DNA of 64,000 nt, taken from contig NC_092797.1 of NCBI RefSeq assembly GCF_918797505.1, forward strand, positions 48,396,157 to 48,460,156. The letters run 5' to 3'. The stretch is from Bemisia tabaci. Its lineage: Eukaryota > Arthropoda > Insecta > Hemiptera > Aleyrodidae. The translations under genes were made by a program, and so were the position numbers. How positions within the stretch are numbered: position 1 is the first letter of the stretch; each line of letters opens with the position of its first letter. Below, piece after piece: positions 33,060 through 45,186 of this stretch. The notes under the pieces were generated by a model. That model ran no database searches, was not told the DNA's origin, and saw nothing but the letters and a program-made list of their open reading frames with translations.

Positions 33060-33312
33060 TGAAGGTTTTAAATTCGTCCAAATCGTAAACTTTTTCCTTC
33101 TGTGCTTCAATTGTGTAAATTGTGGAACCAAGTCATTGCGATCCTTTTTGAAAGTTTGTATGCAAAGCTATAATGTTAAACACTTGAGGTTGGTTGAAAT
33201 TGTCTTTTTTTATGACGCTACGCACATTTCAGATCTCCCTAAACCTACCTAATTCTTAACGCAAAACATATTGGGCCTCTCCACGGGAAGCAGACTGTTT
33301 AAGGAACGACTA
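33060..33312 (+). repeat. Second copy of the 10700-10945 repeat
   Basis: GTAAACTTTTTCCTTCTGTGC … GATCC … AAAGTTTG … GGTTGGTTGAAATTGTCTTT … CCCTAAACCT … GGGCCTCTCC … AAGGAACGACTATAAGAAA follows the same order as 10700-10945, in the same orientation. Confidence 0.5.
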
Positions 33313-33725
33313 TAAGAAAACGGCCGAAGTGCATTTTCGCACCTAACTCCTCAATTGAAGCCTCGGAGCTGTTTTCCCAGCTCGGCGGAACCCGCGAAAC
33401 GCGGAATAGGGCGAGCGAATGAATGAATGCAAATAAATAGGAGGCCAGAGGCATGGGAGGACGCAGCAACGTTCCGAAGCCGCGACGCGGCGTGGACACG
33501 AAGCTTTTAGATAAGAAGCGGCCGAATTAGCATTTTTTCCCCCGCGATAAATAATTTATTTCATTTGCATAAAGAGAGTGCGCGAAAAGTGGGGGCCGAG
33601 GTCTGGACCGGGTCTATCGCCAGGTCGGGAGGTCCATCCAGGCGAAGGGTCTCGCTGTACTCCACAACGCGCTCTTTCCAATTTTCGCAACTTTGTATAT
33701 AGACGTCCCTACCGTGTCAAAAAGT

Positions 33726-33846
33726 CGCTTGTCAGACGTAAGAGAGTATCTCGATTTCGGGATGAGCCCCAGAAAGCATGGATTCATGTGTTAAACAGGG
33801 CTCACGTAGGAATCGAGATACGCTTTTACGTCAGAGGAGCGACGAA
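33726..33846 (-). mobile_element. P120 palindrome (copy 2)
   Basis: The arms are GACGTAAGAGAGTATCTCG and CGAGATACGCTTTTACGTC, followed by AGAGGAGCGACGA. The inner pair is ATGAGCCCC and GGGCTCAC. The central words CCAGAAAGCATGGATTCATG mark it as reverse to the copy at 1156. Confidence 0.8.
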
Positions 33847-34176
33847 GGAAGAGAGCAATAAGTGCAAAAAATGAAATTTGAAGAAAATACACCTCGCAGG
33901 CAAAAAACGGACTATCCGAGTTGAATTCTTCATTGAAGTAATTCTCCGTTATAAAATAACAACTTAATTTAGGGGAAAGGCTGCAAGAAAAGAGGGGATA
34001 AATAAAATAAAAACCCCTGTACGGTTCGAAATGGAGTGCAATTTCATTATCAAGCGGAGGAAAAATAAATAAAAATCAGTCGTCGATTTGCTGTCATTGC
34101 AAGACCAAGACTAATGAAAGGCCCTTCGTTCTTCGTAAAATTTGACATATTCCTTTAGAAAATTCCATAGTCAATA

Positions 34177-35978
34177 GAGAGCAGGAGGGTACAAGAAATC
34201 AAGTGACACACAAAGAGCCAACTCCGAAATTGAGAGTAGCTGCAGTTCGTGAAGAAGAAATTGAAAGAACCGTTGGTGAAAGATCAATTTCACCTTGAGC
34301 AATTACTTTAACTTAAGATCAAAATGCATATCCTATTCATTGAAGGAAAATTTTAATTCATCGGGAGTTTGGCGATGTATCAGTCCAATTTGTACCACAG
34401 TGTGCCTTGAGGCAAGTTTGCTTTGACTGCGAGCAACTATTTTAACTCCCCGGGGATCAAATTGCCTATCCGATGAATTGAAGGAAAATTTTACTTAGCT
34501 GCATCGTCCGTTGATGACTTACTGCGCCACAGAGTAACTTGCGGCAAGTTGCTTGATGAAGTTGGATCACGTCCGACAAATTTTGATTCATTCAGGCAGA
34601 AATGTGAAAAAACTCCAAAATTTATGAAATTGGTGATATATAGCTTTTGACAAAATTTTATAGAAATTTGAAGGAATTTGCCCCATTTAACCCACTTAGG
34701 ATTTTTCCATTTTCCGTCTGCCTTCTTTGTCTATCAATTTCAATTATCAGTCCACAGGACCTCTAAAAAAGTGTTTCTGGTCAGAAATAAAGGCCTCGCG
34801 AATCGATAGGGGGTGGCGAGGTGCTTCGCGCCGCACAAATCCACTTAAGTCTTACAACGTACCTTTACCCGCGAGACGGACTGGCTCGGGGGGCCACAGG
34901 TCGGCGAGGGGGGCAGGGGGGGGGGTGTCGGCCGGCGACCGTTTGTGTCGTTATCTGCGGCGGCGCGTGTTTTTTTTTAAACACAAGATTTCAATTAAGG
35001 CTAACACTTCTCGCGGCATAATGAGCGGAATGATAGACTGATTTATTCGTGTAGTTTGCGGCTAGTTTTCGTCGCGGCCGCCCGAAGACGCGACGCCCGA
35101 TAGCGAACTTCATCAAAGTTGGCTTACTCATTAACGACCGCCCTCTCCTCCGCCACCCCCTCCCCCCGCTATCGCCACCGCTTAGTTTTCATGAATGGAA
35201 AAACTACCTCGGTCTACACTGCCATGCCGAAGAAAAACGCCGTATTAACCTTCAGTTGTTGCTAAATTTCTGTCTTTAGTATAAAAATTGTCCGGAAAAC
35301 TATTCGTGAATGGGAATGTTGCATGTGTGAGGAATTTGCGATTTGATTGTTAATTCTTAAGTAACAGTTCGCAATAAACACGATGGTGCACTGGCTTTCT
35401 TTGAAATCAACTCCCAAGCTCAAAAAAAGCTCTCAAGTTGAGGTCAAAATGGAGGGGATATCCCGCGTTATCCTAAAAGTCCATCTCTACATCAAGACAA
35501 ACGCTCCATGCAAAGATGTAGGGAGCAAATACACACAAATTCACATTTCTGCCTTAATGGATCAAAATTTGTCGGACGTGATCCACCTTTATCTGGCAAG
35601 TTGCCGCAAGGTATGCTGTGGCGCAGTAAGTCATCAACGGAGGAAGCAGCAGAGTAAAATTTTCCTTCAATTCATCGGATATGCAATTTGATCCCCGGGG
35701 AGTTAATATAGTTGCTCGCAGTCAAAGCAATCTTGCCTCATGGCACACTGCGGTACAAATTAGACTGATATATCACCGGACACCCGATGGAGTAAAATTT
35801 TCCTTCAATTGATCGGATATGCAATTTGATCTCCGCGGAGTTAAAATAGTTGCTCGAGGTGAAATTGATCTTTCACCAACGGCTCCTTCAATTTCTTCAT
35901 CACGAACTGCAGCTAATCTAGATTGCGGAGTTGAGTCATTGAGTGTCATTTTATTTTTTGGACCTCTCTCCTCTCCTC
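34177..35978. mobile_element. 1.8-kb giant inverted repeat, arms about 430 bp
   Basis: The left arm (34177-34608) and right arm (35537-35978) are complementary through their length: GAGTAGCTGCAGTTCGTGA / TCACGAACTGCAGCTA, GTTGGTGAAAGATCAATTTC / GAAATTGATCTTTCACCAAC, GGATCACGTCCGACAAATTT / AAATTTGTCGGACGTGATCC. Each arm holds two diverged copies of a GAAGGAAAATTTTAnT … GAGTTAAAATAGTTGCTCG unit. The spacer, about 930 bp, contains CpG-rich sequence, a reverse GATAGACAAAG end near 34725 and one arm of the 20675 family. No transposase frame. Confidence 0.8.
35302..35536 (+). repeat. Solo left arm of the 20675-21178 inverted repeat
   Basis: GTTGCATGTGTGAGGAATTT … AAACACGATGGTGCACTGGC … CTCCCAAGCTCAAAAAAAGC … CTCCATGCAAAGATGTAGGG follows the left arm of 20675 to its loop. 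The matching right arm is missing; the sequence passes directly into the right arm of the giant inverted repeat. Confidence 0.8.
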
Positions 35979-36135
35979 TGCCCTTAAGTCTTTTATTCAA
36001 ATTTCAAAAATATGAATTATTGATGTGAGATTTCCGTTTTTATCATAGTTGTTAGGGGCCCACATCTTATATTAAGTGTCCTCACAAAAATAAATGTATT
36101 TTATTATACTACTTATGTATTATTATACTTATATA

Positions 36136-36457
36136 CAGGGAGATTCAGGGTTAAATGGTCAGACTACAGGAGCCGAAATACCCACAAACCCCTCCTATAA
36201 ATTGAGATTTCGATTTTTTTTTGTTGATAATACATGAATTCAAGGCATTAAAGTACAGGGGAGTACAGATTTTCATGATATTCGGTTCACAACCGTTGCC
36301 AAAGTTTAGGAAAAACGATTTACCTTCCAAAATTTGGGGAGGGTGCGTAACTCCGACCAGGGGCACTTTTGGAAAAAACTTTATACAACGAAAAAGTCTT
36401 ATTTTGACCCATAGAATACGCCCCTGCAGTCTGACCGTTTAAACCTGAATCACCTTG
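36136..36457. mobile_element. 322-bp TA-flanked foldback CAGGG…CCTTG (copy 1)
   Basis: The ends are CAGGGAGATTCAGGGTTAAA plus TGGTCAGACT, and AGTCTGACCGTTTAAACC plus TGAATCACCTTG; TA is outside both ends. The interior includes TTTCGATTTTTTTTTG, TTCATGATATTCGGTTCAC and GAAAAAGTCTTATTTTGACC. The copy at 61712 has the same interior. TA duplications point to a Tc1/mariner-type non-autonomous element (inference). Confidence 0.85.
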
Positions 36458-36683
36458 TATACTAATTATCTATTAGTATACTCATATCACTTTTTCCGCT
36501 ATTTTTTCTCTCTTCTTTTCAAATTTCTCCTGAGTGTCCTTTAAAATTTCTTTTTGAGGGTAAGACGCAAAAAGGCCCTGTAGCCGGCGAGCCGGGACCG
36601 GGGAAAATTCTTTGCTCTTTTAACATAAGGTCGCATTACTGTTTTTTGAGTTGAACCCTATTTCCTGTATAACTTCACGTGTT

Positions 36684-36732
36684 TCAGAGGCCACATGGCA
36701 TGTAGATACGCTCTTACATTGGAGGAACGAGG
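36684..36732 (+). repeat. P120 right-half fragment
   Basis: CAGAGGCCACATGGCATGTAG then ATACGCTCTTACATTGGAGG and AACGAGG corresponds to the right half of the 120-bp palindrome; the left half is absent. Confidence 0.5.
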
Positions 36733-37077
36733 AATTATGACAATGAGTCCGCGTGAAGGGAACTAATTTTCCCTAATCATTCATTCAGACTCAGCATGCC
36801 CGCTCCTTGGCGCGCGACGGATCTCCTTTTGATCGGCTCGCCGGACGGCATCCCCAGACGTCCGCGTCCGGCCCCGACGAATATATTAACTTTTTCAAAA
36901 AAATAGAATAAAACACACACTCACGCCGTCCAAAAAAGCGTCGAATTTCTATTAACTCGCCTCTAATCACTGTGACGCGATCGGCCGGCATCGCCAGAGG
37001 TCAGTGTCACGCTTGCTACAATGGACGCTCGCGCAACGTTGTCTGGCTTTGGAAAAATGCAGAAACAAGAGATGGAG

Positions 37078-37368
37078 CACTGAAAACATTTTCTTGAAAT
37101 ATTATTTTGACTTTAAGCGTCGCCTCTTGTCGACAAAATTAGGAAATTTCATAGTTATAATCCGTGCGGATTTAACTTAAGGTAACGTTGTTTTGCTATC
37201 GTTGTTTTAACTTGAACTGAACGATTATAAAACAACCTTTCTCTAACTAAAAAAACTGACTCTGAAAGTTAAATTCGCACGGATTTTACCCAAAAATACC
37301 AATTTTGTCGACAAGAAACGATATGCTTCAAGTCAAAATAATATCTCAAGACAAATGTTTTTTCAGTG
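37078..37368. mobile_element. 291-bp CACTG-ended foldback with AG duplication
   Basis: The ends are CACTGAAAACATTTTCTTG and CAAGACAAATGTTTTTTCAGTG in complement, with arms running through ATATTATTTTGACTTTAAGC, TTGTCGACAAAATT and an inner CGTGCGGATTTAA / TTAAATTCGCACG. AG lies directly outside both ends. No coding content. Confidence 0.85.
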
Positions 37369-37904
37369 AGTATCTATGTGGGAAGAGTGCGGACATGTCG
37401 GAAAATGGAGTTCTTACTAACTTCTCAAAACATCAGTCAACCTTCTAAGACGACAAACAGTAGAAAAATACCGCTGCAAATCTTCGGATTCTAAAATCAA
37501 AGAAAAAAAGCCACAAACTTTTATAGATAAATGAGCGTGCTTCCGCAAAGATGATTAAATTTATGCAACAACTAGGTTAAAGTCGTGCTCCAACGGGTGC
37601 TATCAACGGGTCGTAACAATAATGTATAAATAAATCATTCTGAACGATTTGAGTTCTTAGGTTGGCATTTTTTTGGGGGGTGAACGTGCCGGTAGAGGAG
37701 GGGTACATGAGACGCGTTTACTCGCGTTTGGCACATTTTTTGTGAAAGCCCTGTCAACACTAGCAAAATTTCACGGAACTTTGCTCGAAAATTAAGTTTC
37801 GTAGACCTACCTCTGTGTGGATGATGCCTTTCATGTGTAAGAAAAGAACGAAAAAATTATTAATAAGAATAAACATGAATGTGGTCTAATGATATTAATT
37901 TCCG

Positions 37905-38165
37905 CCACCACGTCAACCGCACTCTATTTGGCGCGATGCGTGAAGTATCCCTACAGTCTTGTAGGCGCTATGCGTTTCACGCTGACCGTCGTGACCAATT
38001 GACCGCACTGTTTGTGACGCAATGCGTGAAGTATTCATGCAGTCTTGTAGGCGCTATGCGTTTCACGCCAACCGCTGCTGACGGGCTGACCGCACTTCGT
38101 TTGACGCAATGCGTGAAGGTTTCATGGAGTCTTGTGGGCGCTAATATGTGTTCCGTGCTGACCGG
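37905..38165 (+). repeat. Tandem GGCGCAATGCGTGAAG array, units 86-88 bp
   Basis: Three units contain GACCGCACTnTnTTTGnCGC, AATGCGTGAAGTATTCATGC, AGTCTTGTAGGCGCTATGCG and TTTCACGC. Repeated words start near 37927, 38014 and 38101. A 146-codon plus-strand frame across it is repetitive and not a supported gene. Confidence 0.85.
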
Positions 38166-38528
38166 TGCGCCGATAGGCCTTCTCATTTCCATCACAAGTT
38201 CTCGCCATCATTGCCCTCTGCGCCGTGCCGCTCCAGGCCAAATTGCGTGTTTGGTTCCTCCCTCAACTAGACGAATGAAAGGCGCTATCTCTTGTATCAC
38301 CGAAAGACGAACAAATTAGAAATTACTATACTTTAACTCTCAGGATATGAGAGATTTTTTCGCCTTTCCTCATTTGTGATTTTTCCTCTGAATCAGATTT
38401 TTTTATTGATACCTACATTTGAAAAAATTACAACATTTGCCGCCCCCTAAATTTGCCGCCATGGGCCACGGGCCATGTGGCCACCCCCTTAATCCGGCCC
38501 AGTGCAAGTGCAGTGCAGTTAATGTGCA

Positions 38529-38894
38529 GTGTTACACTGCACTAAAGATCAAAGCAATAGGCGTATTTCTACAGCTGAATTCGTTCATTTTTTGGATGGA
38601 CAGTTGATGTATCAATATGGATTATGGACCAATCAAGATAGAGTATTTAATTTTCAACCAAATCCTGAAGAAAATAAACCAAATCCCGGATTTGGTTTAA
38701 AAAAGCGCGCCAATTTGCCAATGCAACACCACTGGGTGAAAAACAGGTGCTTTTTATCTTCCGTGTTTTTTAACGAGTGTACTTTTACTAGGGGCAATTA
38801 CTATGTTACTACTTATAAGTTACTACTTATATCACGTTACTATGGGCAAGAACTTTCATACGAGGATGCTTTCGTCGATACATTATTGTCTTAA
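38529..38894 (+). CDS. Unrecognised open frame, 121 codons
   Basis: An AT-rich open frame with no repeat content that I could detect. Its middle is rich in Pro, Asn and Lys (around residues 44-62) and it ends Glu-Asp-Ala-Phe-Val-Asp-Thr-Leu-Leu-Ser. There is no signal peptide, membrane segment or known motif. No splice sites define it. A chance frame is the likelier explanation. Confidence 0.12.
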   Translation: MLHCTKDQSNRRISTAEFVHFLDGQLMYQYGLWTNQDRVFNFQPNPEENKPNPGFGLKKRANLPMQHHWVKNRCFLSSVFFNECTFTRGNYYVTTYKLLLISRYYGQELSYEDAFVDTLLS

Positions 38895-39380
38895 ATCGCA
38901 CAGTTTTTTTTGGCCGGGGGTGGGGAGAACGAAGTTGTAGGATTAGGTCGTCCCGTCAGGATTATGTTTGCTCGTTTGAAAAATAATTCGTCCCCAACAT
39001 GAATTCTCTCAAAAAACGCGGAAATCTTTGCCGCCGGTCCACAACAATACGAGAGTTTTCCGCGTGGAGTCCACCACACCATACGACAACCATGCTGCGT
39101 GCCACCGCATTTTGATTACCGCCCCCCACCCCGCCCCACCACCGAAAAGAAAAGCAAAGAAACAAACGAAAGCAGTAACGGATTACCGTAACTTGAGGAT
39201 AATCCACTGGATGGATTCCTCCGCGCTTTGGGCGCAATTGTCACATTGCTCGCTTCGAAAACCACCCTAAATAAGGTTTTCGGCGGATCGGGCCCAATTT
39301 GGCAACGTGGCCTCGGACATAAGCCCGGCCGCTAATGAGGTGGAAACGACGCGTTAAGTTTACAATCGCGGGGTCTCATG
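38895..39380. other. No gene seen
   Basis: Mixed composition with a C-rich stretch at 39118-39145 and overlapping short frames on both strands; no repeat or motif recognised. Confidence 0.25.
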
Positions 39381-39505
39381 TCCGTCCCCCCTGACGTAAG
39401 GACGTATGTACGTTCCCACAAAAGCCTCATTGTCCATATAACTCCCATATATTCTACGACTCACATAGATGTGGAGATACGCTCTTATTGCAGAGGAGAG
39501 ACATC
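39381..39505 (+). mobile_element. P120 palindrome (copy 3)
   Basis: CTGACGTAAGGACGTATGTA on the left and GGAGATACGCTCTTATTGC plus AGAGGAGAGAC on the right; the centre is CATTGTCCATATAACTCCC. More diverged than the other full copies. Confidence 0.65.
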
Positions 39506-40440
39506 ATGTCCGTCTCCGTGCTTCGTACGCCGCGTCGGGGCATTCAAATCAGTGTTTAATAAAACACAACACTTAGTCCACCGTGCAGGAGGTAAAAATA
39601 CCGTATGACCACCAGTAAGTCGCCATATTTCCTTTGATTAATTATTCAATTTCGAGAAAAATTTTCAACATTCACCCGTGAAATTTTCAGACACCGTGTA
39701 TAAAATCACGAGTAAAATTGTGCGAAAAATTCAAAGAAAAATGGACACGCGTTTTCAGGAAAATTATTATAAAATGGGAGGGAATTTGACAACGTCCGAG
39801 GGTTCTTACGCTGTTTTCCCCCCAACTCGGCAGAAAGAAGAGTCACCGAACACCGGGCACGGCTAACGACCTCCCCAGAGTGGTCGTTCCTGATTTCGTA
39901 CAAGAGCTTACAACCTTTGACTGTGAGTTAAAGCCAATCAGCTGAAAAGTAAATAGTTTTCAGGAGCTAATGGGGGTGTATTAAATCGGTCTCTGATGAC
40001 ACGTGGCAGACAGGAGCTGATGTGGTGGTATTCAAGTGGTCTTTTATGAAATGGTAATCAGAAGCTGCAATAATATCGACTTTTTTGAAGATGCTACCGA
40101 AAGCCGAAAACTTTTGGAACGGGGATAAGTTTTCCTGGTCATTGTGAGAAACTGTGATCCAACACAGAATATTTTGGGCTGAAGGAGGAGTGGGACGAAT
40201 CAAGTTGTTTAATTTAAACGAATAAACTATTGAATTATTTGACGAAAACGATTTTTAAACCAAAACTGCGATTATTAATTGGAAAAGGAACCTTTATCCA
40301 GTTCCACCTGGACCAAAGTTCATCAGTTTGTTAAATACATTTTGGTTAAGTTAAGTCAGCCGAACAAGTTGGTGCACTCGCCTGCATACCCAGTCCTCTG
40401 CACTGAAAAGCAGGCATTAAGATCCATCGGTTCGCCTTAA

Positions 40441-40545
40441 CGAAATTTCTAAAAATAATATAATTAATATATAATATAAATATATAATATTAATGTATAA
40501 TATTAATATATAATATTAATATATAATTAATAGATAGTTTTTTCT
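40441..40545. repeat. AT-rich TAATATATAATATTAAT tract
   Basis: About 100 bp made almost only of TAATATATAATAT and TAATATTAATATATAAT words, self-complementary and liable to form cruciforms. Confidence 0.8.
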
Positions 40546-40859
40546 AAATTCTTTTTCGGATTACGGGGGACGCAGACGTGGATATAACTGAAAGTGCAAG
40601 GTTATTTCCTCGGGGGTATTTGAGGTGCACCCATGGGGGAGGGGGATGAAGAGCCTTTGGCGCATGCATGTAAAATTTTGATTTCTGTTTCTACTAAATG
40701 GTCACTATGACTGACGATTCAATTTTCTCGCATAATTTGGTACCCTGTGACCCTCACACTGAAAATTACACACAGTGACCCTCAAAATGAAATGCACCAA
40801 ATTTCAGACAGCAGCAAATTTTCCAATGGCTTTTCGAGAATTTTCGTCGCATCTCAACC

Positions 40860-41060
40860 TCGAAGTGGTCTTCTTTTGTTCGGGAGGCGCAGGTGTCGAC
40901 AGAAGTCGGGCTCGGGGCGGCGGCGGGCGGGCGGTCTATTTCTATCGATAGGAAAGAGGAGAGATATTTATGAATGAAATGAGGCTGGGGCATGTTAACA
41001 ACATCCTTGTCAAGTGCGCGCCGTGCCGTGCCGCGCCGATCGACCGGCCATCGATATCTG
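40860..41060. other. CpG-rich patch
   Basis: GC-rich sequence with repeated CGCGCCG and CGGGCGG words inside AT-rich surroundings, next to a T/C-rich tract at 41068-41170 whose minus strand reads as a Lys/Glu/Arg-rich artefact. Confidence 0.3.
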
Positions 41061-41282
41061 TGAATTGCAGTTTTTTTCTTCTTTTTTCTCTCCTTTTCTC
41101 CTGATTTTCTAGCTGTTTGTCTGCGGTTGTCGCTGCCTTTTTTTTCTTCTCCTTTTTCTTCGCTTTTTTGTAAAACCGGTCTCGACGAAGACGGACACAT
41201 TTATTGGAATCGCGGCACACTCGGCCTCCGCACCGGTTTCAGCAATGCGCCATCCATTAAAATCGCGCAACTCAATCATCAA

Positions 41283-41326
41283 GTGAGCCCTAGAAAGCAT
41301 GGGATTATATGAACAACGGGGTGCAA
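41283..41326 (-). repeat. P120 central fragment
   Basis: GTGAGCCCTAGAAAGCATGG then GATTATATGAACAACGGGG matches the centre of the reverse-oriented copy at 33726. Confidence 0.5.
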
Positions 41327-41329
41327 CTC

Positions 41330-43440
41330 GAGGTGCAGTTGAGTGTTTATATCAGGCGATGGACAAATGCAGGTCTACCCCCTATAAGGATGCTACTTAG
41401 AACCTAGTTGCCTCAAACTGAGGTCTCATGATCGGTCCTGTACTGCGCTAGTCGATTTCTCCCCCTCCGTCCCCCCTTTTTTCTCCTCAGCTTCGATTGC
41501 AGCTCACTTAATCCCCCCTCTTCTCACTTTCGCTCCTCTGTTTTCTCTCCTCTCTCCTCGCACTTCGAGATTTTTCCAGCATTCGAGCTTTTCCGGGAAT
41601 TCGGCTTTTTCTAGGTTTCTAAGAGTTTATATTTTTTCAACCTTTACTAGATTGTGCTCCTCAACTCCCATGACCCAATGTTATTTTTATCTTTTTTCTT
41701 TTAAACATGATGTCTACGTTTTAATCCCTTTATGATTTGAAATTAGACGTCTTCAAGTTTAAAAAAACCATGGTCATAAAGGTTTGCGTGCAACATAGTT
41801 CTTTTTAGCATACATATATACGCCCAATAGCTTGATAAAGAAAGAAAAAGCGTTTGTTTTTTGAATAGTTCGCTTTATAACAAATTTTTCTCAAAAAGAA
41901 ACAAACTGCCAACTTCAAATTACCGTCAACCTTTTTAAGCCCAGCGGATCTGTTGATTTCGTTCGGATGCAATGGTTTTATTTGGAAAACCCCAAAATTC
42001 ATTCCTTATGCTCCACTTAGTTGCGGAAATGAAACAAACTAGGATAGTTGATTAAAAAAACTCAAATGGTTTTTTTCGAGGCAGTGTGAATCCGTTCTAA
42101 GCTCGCAGAAAATTTTTTCCGCCCAGGGAAAAAACCTCAATTCGGAAAAATAATTGAATCAGAACTTTTAAAATGAGCAAAGTCCAATTTTTTCAAACTC
42201 TTTTTTTTACATTTTTGACGCTCTTTTTACGTTATATTGACCTATGTGCGTCTATTACCAGCGTTCCAGAAAGCAAACCATCGCTGCTTTCTTGGATGAT
42301 ACGATAAGAAACGTGTACAGGATAATTCAAAAATGCAAAAAAAAAATTTGAAAAATATACTTCCACCCTTATTTAAAGGTGATACCGATCCAATGTTGGT
42401 ATTCGGAGAGACATTCAATTGAAAAATTTGCAAAAGTTTTCTCCCTTTTTATGATTATTTTAAATGCATTTACTCTGCCTCGGTTCTGAAAACAGCTTTT
42501 TTTGAGTTCGGGGGGTGATTTAAGGATTTTTTAATAGCGCCATCATTCTTTCCGTAAAATTTGCCATTGGATTCAGTTATGAATTCGCAAAACCCCGCAA
42601 CTTGCAACAAGCCCATTAAAAAGTTACTCAGGTTTTTTCCTTTTTTTAATAATGTTAAATGCATTCACTAAACTCTCAAACCATACAGCAATTCGTGGGG
42701 GCACTATTTCACATCTCACGCTGCAGCCCGAATGCAATCAGAATAAAAAGACCTCACGCTGCCCGAAAAACAGAGACGAAACCCTGAAGGGATTTATGGA
42801 CCCGCGCACCACAAGCTTCTTATTTCTGAGAAATATTTTGAAAACTAAGACCATAGTTCCGACTGAAACAAACAAATAAATAATCTCGAATGGGCTCGAA
42901 ATAAATACCAACGCGACAATGAAGAGAAAAAAGCCAACTCGAGGGGGCGCTACCACTCAAGTATGGGTATAAGATTTTTATCGCGATAAGTGTCAAAGAG
43001 CGGTCGAGATTCGAGTACGATATATCGATTTACGACCCATACATGGTAGTTCTATGGGGATGAAATCGACCCCTCGAAGATCGATAGTGAGTGAAGTCAC
43101 CCTTCCGAACGCACAGCTTAATCTCGATGGTGTTATCATTAACACCAAAGAAGAAAAGGACATCGGCCCTAATGCCCCCTTCTCCCTCCTTAATAAAGAG
43201 ACTTATTGTATTTTGTTCAGGAAGCATAAATATATACGATCTAATCTAGATGAATAGTGGGGAGCTGAGTAGTAGCGCCGGATTTGGAGCTATTTATGGC
43301 CCCCTCCGTGGAGTGCCGGGCGATTGGAATGGAAAATCCTGAAAACACTCGATGTCCATGAATATCTTTACTATGATATCGTCACGGAGCTTCCGATCTC
43401 AAAAGAGCGATCCTTGCCTAAGTCTCGAAAAGTGGATGGA
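41330..43440. other. No gene or mobile element recognised
   Basis: Pyrimidine-rich at 41455-41570, otherwise AT-rich. A 67-codon plus-strand frame at 43054-43257 has no motif. Confidence 0.25.
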
Positions 43441-43660
43441 CCTTGATCTCGACTATATTAGTCGATTAAAAAATAATGATGCCAGCCAATCGACAGCGAC
43501 TCGATCGACAAGCGAAAATTAGCTCGATTCTAGGGGTTGAATAACCGTGTCACGGGGTTTTCGATCGATTTGCAAATGGAGGTCGAATTGCAATCAATCA
43601 GATTAAGTTTTTATTTTTCGATCGATTCATGCTGATCGAAATGATACCCATCGTATGAAG
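43440..43660. repeat. TCGATCGA-rich segment
   Basis: CGACTATATTAGTCG, ACTCGATCGACAAGCG, TTTTCGATCGATTTG and TTTTTCGATCGATTCATG recur, similar in flavour to the GATCG arrays at 14435 and 20214 but without their conserved end. Confidence 0.35.
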
Positions 43661-44703
43661 CGCGCTCTTGATTGTAATTTTTGGTATTTTAATCTAATGG
43701 CGAATTACGAGCATGAGAGTATTTTATTGCCTCCGATAAAAGTCATAAAAATAAGCTGAGTTCATTTTTATTGAAGAGGAATCAGTGTGAATCTTTCTTT
43801 ACTTCATCTCTTTCTACGTTTTCTTCTTTTTTTCAAAATCCAATCAATTACAGCTTAACTTAGACGTCTATGTTAATATCTAAGCTGTTCATGTGTAATT
43901 TTTTGGGAATACGAATGGAAACGAATCCCCCTCCACTTAACTGGATAGGCAAGATGGGCGCCACTCAAACCAAAATAGTTGTATCACTTCTCGTATTTTA
44001 CACGTTTCCGTCTAGTTCTCGATAGTGTTATCATAAATTTGATACTCACTGGCTCCATGACGGCGTATTCATCACTCCTTTCAAAGTGGTATGAATATGT
44101 CGCGACAAATTTACCTCCTTTGGTTTCAATTTTTACAAAATAAATTTGCAACGGAGTTGAGGAATGCGGGCCCCTCTCAAGAAACAAATTCGGAGAAACC
44201 AGCACTTGAGTCGCACAAATAAAGATGAAAAGTAGACAGGACATACCTGGATGAGGTACCGTTCTATACCGGGACCGAGGTTGGTGAGATTATCAACACT
44301 ATTACCTCACCCATAGTAGCCAACTCTCAAATTTTTTTTATTTTTTTAAAAAAAAAAAAACAAACGTAAGGACGCGCAATGTTCGGGGACAATAGGCAAT
44401 CCTGATCTGACCTTACACTCGAGCGAGGTCACCCGTCGCGCGTCGAGGGGCTGATTATATCTCCTGACCTATCCGCACCCTTTTGAGGACCTCCTTCTCA
44501 AAAGGGGATGCTGACGCTTAATGATATACCCATCATCTTACTGGCTTTCAATTGATTCCTACTGGCCCATCGCTTCACTTCCTTTCCTCTCCACCACTTT
44601 TCTAATACCTGAATGATGCTTAAGAGATGTGTCAAAGCAACTCTAAAAACAATGAAATGTTTCTTTAAAATCAGAGAATAACTATTGAATATTTCCAAAA
44701 CTA

Positions 44704-44939
44704 CACTGAGAAAGAAGATTGGTAGAATTTACCATTCCTTCACGTTGTATACCAAAAATTAAGGAAGATATTATTGCTTATCGCATCCCCCATCTGTATT
44801 CTGAGTAACAGGCTATTATAACTAGTAGATATAAATGAATATGTAATCTACCTTTCAATTACGGAAAAGTTAGTTCCAGTATTTCTAATTCACACAGCGT
44901 GAAGGAATGGTAAATTCTACCAACCTTTTTTTTTCAGTG
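44704..44939. mobile_element. 236-bp CACTG-ended foldback with TA duplication
   Basis: The ends CACTGAGAAAGAAGATTGG plus TAGAATTTACCATTCCTTCACG are mirrored by CGTGAAGGAATGGTAAATTC plus TACCAACC, then T(n) and CAGTG. TA lies outside both ends. The interior is AT-rich with no frame. The next foldback starts within 10 bp. Confidence 0.85.
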
Positions 44940-44945
44940 TACTAT

Positions 44946-45186
44946 GAAGCGCTGGGTGTAGAAAGGACATTTCTTTGTTGTGGTGTCTCAGAATCTTCGT
45001 TAACGCCTCATCCATTATAATTATAGCAAATTAGTGGATTATTGTTTACTAAATTTTCTTCATAATTTTAAAATGCTGAAAACAAAAATTCCAGAAAATT
45101 TGCTAAATGGTTGATTCTGTAAAATATAAATTAGCGGTGGAAGTTTTGAGACACCGTAACCATGCCCTTTCTACACCCAACGCATA
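44946..45186. mobile_element. 241-bp foldback, GGTGTCTCAGAATCT family (copy 3)
   Basis: The left arm CGCTGGGTGTAGAAAGGACA … GTGGTGTCTCA and the right arm TGAGACACCGTAACCATG plus CCCTTTCTACACCCAACGC are complementary. The interior is shared with 27828-28080. Confidence 0.75.

Noticed and set aside
37879..38319. 146-codon plus-strand frame with repeated Val-Gly-Ala-Met-Arg
   Set aside because: It is the translation of the 86-88-bp tandem repeat, kept open by chance.
41041..41220. Lys/Glu/Arg-rich minus-strand frames
   Set aside because: Produced by a T/C-rich low-complexity tract on the plus strand.
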